From Fimenecus sp045633505 (lineage in GTDB: Bacteria > Bacillota > Clostridia > Oscillospirales > Acutalibacteraceae): a stretch of 22,233 nucleotides of DNA. A program made the translations under genes and the position numbers. This document shows positions 8,470 to 14,733 of the stretch, piece after piece; within the stretch, counting starts at the first letter, position 1, and every line of letters starts with the position of its first letter. The stretch is taken from contig JAZQYK010000038.1 in the NCBI GenBank assembly GCA_045633505.1, positions 1-22,233 on the forward strand, read 5' to 3'. A model generated the notes under the pieces. The model was not told the DNA's origin and made no database searches. It saw nothing but the letters and a program-made list of their open reading frames with translations.

Positions 8470-8780
8470 TATGCGTTAATACCGGTAATCTCAACCTTTG
8501 TATATGGCTGACGATGACCCTTCTTACGCTTTTCGTTCTTCTTTGGCTTGTAAGTAAATACTGTGATTTTCTTACCTTTACCATTCTTGAGAACCTTAGC
8601 AGTAACTGTTGCACCTTCAACATAAGGTGCGCCTGCTTTAAGTCCGTCTTCTGAACCAACTGCGAGAACCTTGTCAAAAGTAATCTCTGCATCTGCTTCA
8701 ACGTCAAGCTTTTCAATGAATACAACGCCGCCGTTTGTAACCTTGTACTGCTTGCCGCCTGTTACGATGATTGCGTACAT
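8469..8780 (-). CDS. rplU: 50S ribosomal protein L21 (bL21)
   Basis: Structural protein of the large subunit that binds 23S rRNA. 103 residues, full length, beginning MYAIIVTGGKQYKV and containing the conserved stretch KKNEKRKKGHRQPYTKVEI. First gene of the rplU-prp-rpmA operon; AAGGTAGG lies upstream of the ATG. Preceded by a leader of about 90 nt from a strong promoter. Confidence 0.98.
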   Translation of the reverse strand: MYAIIVTGGKQYKVTNGGVVFIEKLDVEADAEITFDKVLAVGSEDGLKAGAPYVEGATVTAKVLKNGKGKKITVFTYKPKKNEKRKKGHRQPYTKVEITGINA

Positions 8781-8873
8781 TTTTCTAACCTACCTTAAAT
8801 ATAGACTCGCTATCGAGGGTGGGATTTTCCACTTGAAATGTGCATTTAGACACACTACCCCCTAATATGCGGC
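8781..8873 (-). promoter_or_regulatory. Candidate ribosomal L21 leader RNA
   Basis: The transcript between the predicted start site and rplU is about 92 nt and can form several short stems: TGTG/CACA, GTGG/CCAC, and CTCG with CGAG around an ATAG loop. Position and length match the L21 leader known upstream of rplU in Firmicutes (Rfam L21_leader), which is thought to mediate autoregulation. I could not run a covariance model, so the assignment rests on position and visible stems. Confidence 0.5.
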
Positions 8874-8879
8874 TTAAAT

Positions 8880-8908
8880 ATGATAACAAAAGAGTTTTAA
8901 AATGTCAA
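8880..8908 (-). promoter_or_regulatory. Sigma-A promoter for the rplU operon
   Basis: Minus strand: perfect TTGACA (8903-8908), a 17-nt spacer and TATCAT (8880-8885). A strong promoter, as expected for a ribosomal protein operon. Confidence 0.87.
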
Positions 8909-8956
8909 GAGTTTTTTAATGCAAAGCGCAAAATTATTTTATCAAATACGGTCAGT

Positions 8957-9027
8957 TGTAGGGGACGCCGACTCGGTGGTTTGATTACACACTCGGGTTC
9001 GGGCTGCCGAGGTCGTCAGCCCCTACA
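8957..9027. repeat. Short inverted-repeat (MITE-like) element, copy A
   Basis: A 71-bp, GC-richer insert in an AT-rich gap, bounded by TGTAGGGG (8957-8964) and CCCCTACA (9020-9027). Internal CCGACTCGG and CCGAGGTCG continue the pairing as an imperfect hairpin. The same terminal octamers bound the element at 21538-21603. No coding potential that I trust. The 8781-9111 gap (331 bases) thus holds the rplU leader and promoter, this element, and about 80 bases before spoIIAA in which I found no convincing promoter. Confidence 0.75.
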
Positions 9028-9111
9028 TTGAAAGATTTATGGGTCGTTCCTTTTTTGTGACATTTTTTTCAAAGAATAGGTTATAGAATAAGCAAAAAAG
9101 GAGTGTTTAAA

Positions 9112-9435
9112 ATGAGTGTAAAAATTGATTTTGACGGTGAAACCTTGCATTGCCGCCTTTGTGGTGAAATTGACCATCACACCACCCTGCCAATCCGACT
9201 TGATATTGATGACAGAATTGAAAGTTGTTGTCCCAAAACAGTTATCCTTGATTTTTCCGACGTTACCTTTATGGACAGTTCAGGTATTGGTCTTGTTATG
9301 GGACGGTACAAACTTTTGAGTGAATTCGGCGGTGAGCTTGAGGTTACAGGACTTTCAAACAATTCATATAAGGTTATGCGACTTGCAGGTCTTGACCGTA
9401 TTGCAAACATAAAAAAAGGAAGTGAAAAGAAATGA
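9112..9435 (+). CDS. spoIIAA: Anti-sigma F factor antagonist SpoIIAA
   Basis: STAS-domain protein that frees sigma F from SpoIIAB when dephosphorylated, starting forespore gene expression. 107 residues, close to the family length. The phosphorylation loop is VTFMDSSGIGLVMGR, with the conserved phospho-acceptor equivalent to Ser57. I start at the ATG at 9112: AAGGAG lies 8 nt upstream. A GTG three codons earlier overlaps that binding site and is rejected. The stop codon overlaps the spoIIAB start (ATGA), giving translational coupling. First gene of the three-gene spoIIA operon. Confidence 0.94.
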   Translation: MSVKIDFDGETLHCRLCGEIDHHTTLPIRLDIDDRIESCCPKTVILDFSDVTFMDSSGIGLVMGRYKLLSEFGGELEVTGLSNNSYKVMRLAGLDRIANIKKGSEKK

Positions 9436-9863
9436 TTATAAATGAATTTCGTATGGTGCTTGACAGTCGTTCAGTTAACGAAAGTTTTTCAAGGGCTACT
9501 GTGGCGGCATTTGCGGCTCAACTTGACCCGACAGTTGAAGAAATAAACGATATTAAAACTGCCGTAAGTGAAGCGGTTACAAACTGTATTGTTCACGGAT
9601 ATAAAAACTCTGTGGGTAAAATCTACATAACCGTGAAAATCCACAGCGACAGCAAGGTGTCTATTGCAATCCGTGACCGAGGCTGTGGAATAAAGGACGT
9701 AAAAAAAGCCCGCGAACCGCTTTTCACCACTCTTGGCGGTGACCGTGCAGGGCTTGGGTTTTCCGTTATGGAAAGTTTTATGGACAGAATTACCGTTCGC
9801 TCAACTGAAGGTAAGGGTACGACGGTTACACTTTACAAAAAAATTAACGGTCGCCTGAAATGA
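9432..9863 (+). CDS. spoIIAB: Anti-sigma F factor / serine kinase SpoIIAB
   Basis: GHKL-family kinase that binds and inhibits sigma F and phosphorylates SpoIIAA. 143 residues, full length. ATP-binding motifs are in order: N box SEAVTNCIVHG (Glu47, Asn51), G1 box DRGCGI (82-87) and G2 box GLGFSVM (107-113), with a threonine/glycine-rich KGTTVT strand near the end. Four-base ATGA overlaps join it to spoIIAA before and sigF after, so the three proteins should be made in fixed proportion. Confidence 0.96.
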   Translation: MIINEFRMVLDSRSVNESFSRATVAAFAAQLDPTVEEINDIKTAVSEAVTNCIVHGYKNSVGKIYITVKIHSDSKVSIAIRDRGCGIKDVKKAREPLFTTLGGDRAGLGFSVMESFMDRITVRSTEGKGTTVTLYKKINGRLK

Positions 9864-10510
9864 CAAGGGACGAGCTTATTCTTAACAATTTAGGTCTTGT
9901 GGGCAGCTGTGCCTCCCGTTTTATCGGCAAGGGTGTTGATTATGAAGATTTATATTCATCAGGCTGCATTGGTTTAATCAAGGCCGCAGACGGTTTTGAC
10001 GAAAGTCTGGGCTTTGCCTTTTCGACTTATGCAGTACCTGCAATTTTGGGAGAAATCCGCAGAGTTTTCCGTGATGGCGGTGCAATTAAAATCAGCCGTT
10101 CACTTAAAGAAAGGGCGCGAGAATTACTGCTTGTAAAGGAAAAACTTGAACGGGAATACGGAATTGAGCCCACAGTTTCCGAATTGGCTGAGGCTATGGG
10201 AATCAGCATTTCTGAAGTGGCTCAGCTTTTGTGCGTTTCTCAACCGATTATTTCTCTCACCGCTGACAACGAAGACGAAAACCAGATTGATATTCCAACC
10301 GATGACGAATACTCCCCCATTGATAACCGTCTTGCCATTGAAAAAATAATGAGCGGATTGCCTGAAAACGACCGAAAACTTATAAAACTCCGTTTCTTTG
10401 ATTGTCTGACTCAAAGCAAGACTGCTGATATTTTAGGTGTGTCGCAGGTGCAGGTATCAAGAAAGGAAAAAGCCATTCTCAATGATATGAGAAAAAAGCT
10501 GACAGGGTAA
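9860..10510 (+). CDS. sigF: RNA polymerase sigma factor SigF (SpoIIAC), short form
   Basis: First forespore-specific sigma factor. 216 residues, shorter than the roughly 255 of Bacillus SigF: the protein starts at MTRDELILNNLGLVGSCASR, almost directly at region 2, so the leading ~30-40 residues are missing. Region 2 (DYEDLYSSGCIGLIKAADGF...FSTYAVPAILGEIRR, about 28-68) is well conserved. Region 3 covers about 80-125, and region 4 has an HTH (LTQSKTADILGVSQVQVSRKE, about 183-203). The start is fixed by the ATGA overlap with spoIIAB. Context separates it from SigG, which has no anti-sigma genes in front. The stop codon abuts the inverted-repeat element at 10511. Confidence 0.93.
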   Translation: MTRDELILNNLGLVGSCASRFIGKGVDYEDLYSSGCIGLIKAADGFDESLGFAFSTYAVPAILGEIRRVFRDGGAIKISRSLKERARELLLVKEKLEREYGIEPTVSELAEAMGISISEVAQLLCVSQPIISLTADNEDENQIDIPTDDEYSPIDNRLAIEKIMSGLPENDRKLIKLRFFDCLTQSKTADILGVSQVQVSRKEKAILNDMRKKLTG

Positions 10511-10669
10511 TGGGAGCGTAAAATAGGGATTTAATAGGTTTTAATCCTATACTTTCCGTTAATACTTCACGAAAAAATCTCGTAAGGCTGACGGGTTTCA
10601 AGCATTTTAACGAAGTTCTGTGCCAAAATCATTGGTTTAAGGCTATTAAATCCCTAATTTACGCTCCCA
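10511..10669. repeat. 159-bp element with 27-bp near-perfect terminal inverted repeats
   Basis: The left arm (10511-10537, starting TGGGAGCGTAAAATAGGG) and right arm (10643-10669, ending CCCTAATTTACGCTCCCA) are inverted copies with one mismatch. The 105 bp between them carry a small ATAGG/CCTAT hairpin and, on the minus strand, a short open stretch starting MILAQNFVKMLETRQ. The element begins at the base after the sigF stop codon. No T-run follows, so it is not an ordinary terminator. No clear target-site duplication is visible. It may be a MITE, an IS remnant or a structured RNA. Confidence 0.8.
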
Positions 10670-10674
10670 AATAT

Positions 10675-10703
10675 TTGATATTTCCGTCAAAGTATGATAG
10701 AAT
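10675..10703 (+). promoter_or_regulatory. Sigma-A promoter for the lipoprotein gene
   Basis: TTGATA (10675-10680), a 17-nt spacer and TAGAAT (10698-10703). The -10 box lies inside the 5' arm of the terminator hairpin at 10689-10736. Transcription would start in the hairpin loop, so new transcripts would carry only the 3' arm. Confidence 0.7.
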
Positions 10704-10736
10704 AAGAAAAAGAAAAAATTCTATCATACTTTTTTT
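10689..10736 (+). terminator. Rho-independent terminator after the spoIIA operon
   Basis: A perfect 15-bp stem (10689-10703 with 10718-10732), an A-rich 14-nt loop, and a T-run to 10736. It would stop transcripts coming from sigF and the inverted-repeat element. The stem is AT-rich, and the T-run lies on the plus strand only. Confidence 0.85.
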
Positions 10737-10746
10737 GGTGATATTT

Positions 10747-12942
10747 ATGAAAAATACAATTAAAATAATAGCTTTAATCTGTGCTGTCACTCTGCTTTTT
10801 ACCTCTTGCGGAAGTACAGTTTCAACACAGACGGTAAAACTTAAAGAACCTGTGTTTACGGACGCTCAATTTGCGGGTGATGAATTTCACAAGGCAAACG
10901 TCAATGCTTACGAGTTTGTCTGCAAATCAGGTCTTATTGAAATGCTTTTTGACAAAACGACGATGACCGTTGCAATCCGTGATACAAATTCGGGCAACGT
11001 CTGGTCAACGCTTCCTGAATCAACCGTTACAAAACAGCTTGATTGCTCTGCTCTTGAAATTACTCTTTCAAATGGTGACGGTCATATTTACACACTTAAT
11101 TCACAAGATAATTCCTTAAACTTTGGTAATGCCAACTACACTATTGGTGACGAAGGTGTTTCTGTAAAATATGCTTTAGCACTTGATGCCCAAACAGGAA
11201 AATCTGATATTAACGAATTAAAGGATAAGGAAATCCGTGCTGACCTTACCGTTATTTATACTCTTCGTGACGGTTCGTTCTACGTTAACGTCAGTATGAA
11301 TACCCTTGCATTGCCAAAGGGTGTAAAACTTGAAAGTGTACGAGTTCTTGGTGATTTCGGCGGATATGAAACGAGTGGTGCTGAAGATTATATCTTCGTC
11401 CCTGACGGCAGCGGTGCTCTTATTATGACGGGAGTTGAAGATGAAAACTTCTCACCAATCAGTCTTTCGGTTTATGGTAACGACCTTGCAATTTCTGATA
11501 ACAGAGAAAAATCCACCTGTCTTGTCGGCACCTTCGGTATGAAGCGTGGAAACGGCGCTTTCCTTTGTATTATTGAGCAAGGCGACGCCATCGCAGAAAT
11601 CAATGCAGACAGAAACGGAGAAAACACACTCAACACCGTCAGCGCAACCTTTAATACTACTGATATTTACACAAAGACAAGCAAATCATCAACCCACAAC
11701 ACCTATGGTGCTGCATACAAAAACGAGATTATGCTCTGCTATCGCTTCCTGTCAGGAAAATCTGCTACATATTCAGGTCTTGCATCTGCTTGCAGAGAAA
11801 ATCTTATCCGAAACTCCGTCCTTTCAACCAAGAGTGTTGAACCTGAGTCAAAAAATCTTCCGCTTGTAGTTTCACTTCAGGGCGGATACAAAAATTCAAA
11901 GGGAAAATATTCTGCATTGTCAACCTTTGAACAAGCGCAGGATTTAATGGCATTGTTAAAGGCAAAGGGCGTTAATAATGCATATTTAAGATACAACGGA
12001 CTATATGAAGATGCCAACAACGGTTCAAACGATGATTTCGGCGATTTTTCAAAGCAGTTAGGCAGTAAAAGCGATTACACGGCACTTTACAACTACCTTG
12101 CAAGTCAGAAATTCTCGTTATTTATCGATACAGACGTTCTCACCTTTGATTACAGCGCAAGTAATAATGCTCAAAGCATAAAAAACAAGGATATAAAATC
12201 CTCAAAAAATGCAAGTGCGCTCTTCCCTGCTCCCGTTACTGCTCAAAGTTTTCTTGCAATGAATAGCGTTGAAAAGAGAGTCGAGGATATTCTTCATTCC
12301 TCTGCTGACGTAAGTTTTGACGGATATGCGCTCAACGACGCAGCGTCATACCTCTATTCTGATTATTCAAACGAGTTTTACGGAAGAACTACTTCAGCAA
12401 AGGAAATCGGCGCTCAATTACCCGTTCTTGCAACTTCAAAGAAAATTATGGTTGATACGGGCAATTTCTATGGACTTAAAACCGCTGATATTGTAACGGA
12501 AATTCCTTTATCTCCTGCCACAAGACCCGAAAATGATGCTTACGTCGGAATTCCGTTCATACAGATGATGCTTCACGGAATTTGTGAATACAGCGGTTCG
12601 GCTATCAACGGCTATGAGGATATGAATACCGCGTTTTTAAAGTCTGTTGAATACGGTTGTCTTCCAAACGTTGAATGGTATTGTACTGCTTATTCTGAAG
12701 AGCTTGACGGCAAATATTACTATGACAAAAACATTAACGACGTGGTTTCGCTTTACGTTAAGGCAAATTCGGCGCTGTCAAACGTCCGTGATGCTAGAAT
12801 GACTTCTCACAGCGAAATTCAGCCCGATGTTTATTGTACTGAATATAACAACAGTATGAAGGTTTATGTCAATTATACTGAAGAAGCGGTTACAATAAAC
12901 GGTATTACAATCAACGCAAATGATTGTGTGGCAATTTCATAA
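10747..12942 (+). CDS. Large lipoprotein, DUF5696-like
   Basis: 731 residues with a lipoprotein signal peptide: MKNTIKIIALICAVTLLFTSC, lipidated cysteine at 21, so the protein should be anchored on the outside of the membrane. From memory it resembles the DUF5696 family, which in other Firmicutes often lies near sugar ABC transporters; the PDGSGALI motif (about 225) is the main reason. The first half is beta-rich. The second half (about 370-650) has alternating strands and helices with motifs such as AYLRYNGLYED, IDTDVLTFD and GIPFIQMMLHG. That looks like a glycoside-hydrolase-type TIM barrel, but I cannot name catalytic residues. I chose the ATG at 10747 because GGTGAT precedes it; upstream in-frame codons lie within the hairpin. 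Substrate unknown. No transporter genes are adjacent here. Confidence 0.75.
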   Translation: MKNTIKIIALICAVTLLFTSCGSTVSTQTVKLKEPVFTDAQFAGDEFHKANVNAYEFVCKSGLIEMLFDKTTMTVAIRDTNSGNVWSTLPESTVTKQLDCSALEITLSNGDGHIYTLNSQDNSLNFGNANYTIGDEGVSVKYALALDAQTGKSDINELKDKEIRADLTVIYTLRDGSFYVNVSMNTLALPKGVKLESVRVLGDFGGYETSGAEDYIFVPDGSGALIMTGVEDENFSPISLSVYGNDLAISDNREKSTCLVGTFGMKRGNGAFLCIIEQGDAIAEINADRNGENTLNTVSATFNTTDIYTKTSKSSTHNTYGAAYKNEIMLCYRFLSGKSATYSGLASACRENLIRNSVLSTKSVEPESKNLPLVVSLQGGYKNSKGKYSALSTFEQAQDLMALLKAKGVNNAYLRYNGLYEDANNGSNDDFGDFSKQLGSKSDYTALYNYLASQKFSLFIDTDVLTFDYSASNNAQSIKNKDIKSSKNASALFPAPVTAQSFLAMNSVEKRVEDILHSSADVSFDGYALNDAASYLYSDYSNEFYGRTTSAKEIGAQLPVLATSKKIMVDTGNFYGLKTADIVTEIPLSPATRPENDAYVGIPFIQMMLHGICEYSGSAINGYEDMNTAFLKSVEYGCLPNVEWYCTAYSEELDGKYYYDKNINDVVSLYVKANSALSNVRDARMTSHSEIQPDVYCTEYNNSMKVYVNYTEEAVTINGITINANDCVAIS

Positions 12943-12955
12943 ATTATTGCAAATT

Positions 12956-12998
12956 AAAAGGGATACGGAATTTTAGTTTCCGTATCCCTTAATTTTTT
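12956..12998. terminator. Bidirectional terminator between the lipoprotein and kinase-like genes
   Basis: AAGGGATACGGAA (12958-12970) pairs with TTCCGTATCCCTT (12978-12990). A T-run follows on the plus strand and a shorter TTTTAATT on the minus strand. It serves both convergent genes. Confidence 0.92.
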
Positions 12999-13003
12999 AT
13001 CAA

Positions 13004-14668
13004 TTAAAAGAGTGGGTTGAAAAATGGATTTTCCTCAGTTGTTGATTCTGTTTCAGGCTCCGTGCTTGGCGGTGCACCCCACACCTGAATATAAACCTCA
13101 CTGCCCTTGACTTTACTCGTACCCTCTGCCGGAGTAACTTCTGCAACAACGCCCTCGGTGTATTCACCCGTATTTTCCTTTGTAATAACCTGTACCACAA
13201 ATCCTGCCGCTTCAAGCGTTTGCTTTGCATAATCAAGAGTTGTACCCTTTACAGGCGGAATTGTCACGTATTCAGGGCCTTTGCTGACAACGAAGGTGAT
13301 TTCACTGCCTGTCGGAACGATTGTGCCTGCCGGAACACTTTGAGAGATAATGTATCCCTTTTCGACCTCGTCGCTGTATTCCATAACTGAAGTAATTTTA
13401 AAACGTGCATTTTGAACCGGATTTTGCGCCACCATATCATAGGATGAATTCACAAAATTAGGTACTTCAATATCTTCAACCGCCGTTATATTGGAATCGG
13501 TTGTAGGTTCTTCAACGTTTTTAAAGAATTTATCGTAGCACATTATTCCGCCGAATATAACGAGTCCCACACCAATGCAAACAAGAAATGCAATAATAAT
13601 CGTTCGTTTGATATTGCTTTCTTCATCATCGGCAGGCTCCGTTACAACGGGAGCTTTTCTTTCTTCTCTGTTTGGTCCGTTAACGCCTGAATAAGACGAA
13701 ACAACGTTAGACGGTGTTGCTGAAAGTTCCTCGCGAAGTGCTTCGATATCCTTCGTTCTGTCTTCAAAATTCACCTGCAAACCGTTCATAAGCGCGTTAA
13801 TAACGTAAACGGGTATAATCTCAGCATATCTGGCAGGAATTATCAACTGGTCGTTCATTGAACGTGAAACCGCATCCTGAGGCACACTTCCAACCAATGC
13901 TCTGTAAAGCACCGCTGAAAAACCATAAACGTCCGACCAGCTACCCTCACTGTTACTGAAGGAATATTGTTCCAAAGGCGTATAGCCGTCAAAATGCTCG
14001 GGCGACAACTCGCTTCCTTCAAGATGTGCCTCATTGATTGAAAATCCGTTAAGTCTTAACTTACCGTCACGGCCAATCATAAGATTGTCAGGATTGATGC
14101 CATAATGATAAATTCCGGCTTTGTGAAGTGTTGACAAGGTTGAAAGCACGGGCATAAACAAAACCTTTGCTTTTTCCCAATTAAGATAGCCCGTCTGACT
14201 TCTGAGCAAAAACTCCCGAAGTGAAATACATTCAATATATTCGCTGATTGCATAAGCAGTATTATTTTCTTCAACGATATCAATTACGGGCACCAAGGCT
14301 GAAAGTCCGCGAACTCTTGCAAGACTTCTCCACAAAGTCAAAAACTTGCGAAGATATGCGTAATAATAGTCCTTCCATTGTTCTTTTACAGTCAATTCGG
14401 TTGTATTGAAACTTCTGTCAATGAATTTTTCAGGTAAAAACTCACGGATTGTAACAGGACTTTTTCTTTCAACGTCATAAGCCATATAAGTAACGCCCTC
14501 GCTGTTTGAGGAAATCACCTTGCCTATAATATACTTATCACCAATTGGTGTTTTCAACGGAAGATAAGGTGAAATCTGTGGTGAGTCAACGTAATAGCCA
14601 CAGTTTCGACATTGTTTTTCGCCATAGAGCTCGTTCATACAGCTCATGCAAAGATTGTCAATGTTCAC
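13004..14668 (-). CDS. Membrane-anchored zinc-ribbon/PASTA protein kinase homologue, predicted pseudokinase
   Basis: 554 residues in the order zinc ribbon, kinase fold, transmembrane segment, two PASTA domains. The zinc ribbon is C7, C10, C20, C23. The kinase-like domain spans about 40-315, with a PLEQYS segment (231-236, the APE-type region) and SDVYGFSAVLYRALVG (245-260) well kept. The catalytic residues are lost: the VAIK lysine is Arg75 (TIREF), the HRD aspartate is Gly190 (YHYGINPDN), and the DFG motif reads GFS (208-210). I checked the codons for the last two. The membrane helix is about 354-378, so the kinase-like part faces the cytoplasm and PASTA domains (about 400-464 and 466-530) face the wall, where PASTA typically binds muropeptides. 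The start is GTG with AAGGGG upstream. It is probably a sensor or scaffold rather than an active kinase. Confidence 0.88.
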   Translation of the reverse strand: MNIDNLCMSCMNELYGEKQCRNCGYYVDSPQISPYLPLKTPIGDKYIIGKVISSNSEGVTYMAYDVERKSPVTIREFLPEKFIDRSFNTTELTVKEQWKDYYYAYLRKFLTLWRSLARVRGLSALVPVIDIVEENNTAYAISEYIECISLREFLLRSQTGYLNWEKAKVLFMPVLSTLSTLHKAGIYHYGINPDNLMIGRDGKLRLNGFSINEAHLEGSELSPEHFDGYTPLEQYSFSNSEGSWSDVYGFSAVLYRALVGSVPQDAVSRSMNDQLIIPARYAEIIPVYVINALMNGLQVNFEDRTKDIEALREELSATPSNVVSSYSGVNGPNREERKAPVVTEPADDEESNIKRTIIIAFLVCIGVGLVIFGGIMCYDKFFKNVEEPTTDSNITAVEDIEVPNFVNSSYDMVAQNPVQNARFKITSVMEYSDEVEKGYIISQSVPAGTIVPTGSEITFVVSKGPEYVTIPPVKGTTLDYAKQTLEAAGFVVQVITKENTGEYTEGVVAEVTPAEGTSKVKGSEVYIQVWGAPPSTEPETESTTEENPFFNPLF

Positions 14669-14702
14669 AAAATCATCCCCTTATAAAATTAGTCTAAATA
14701 AT

Positions 14703-14732
14703 AATATAACAAATTTAACCGTATATTGTCAA
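14703..14732 (-). promoter_or_regulatory. Sigma-A promoter for the pseudokinase gene
   Basis: Minus strand: perfect TTGACA (14727-14732), an 18-nt spacer and TATATT (14703-14708). The -35 box starts one base after the stop codon of the upstream flavoprotein gene. No terminator lies between them, so readthrough from that operon is also possible. Confidence 0.75.
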
Positions 14733-14733
14733 C

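Noticed and set aside
8953..9030. Repeat copy A as a CRISPR fragment
   Set aside because: Inverted ends occur once here with no regularly spaced direct repeats and no cas genes in the window.
8840..9031. Open frame of 63 codons on the plus strand through the rplU promoter and repeat copy A
   Set aside because: Crosses a promoter and the inverted-repeat element, has no ribosome binding site and shows no protein-like pattern.
9055..9089. Possible spoIIA promoter (TTGTGA and TAGAAT)
   Set aside because: The spacer is 23 nt, too long for sigma-A, and the -35 side does not fit the sigma-H consensus. No clear Spo0A box was found nearby.
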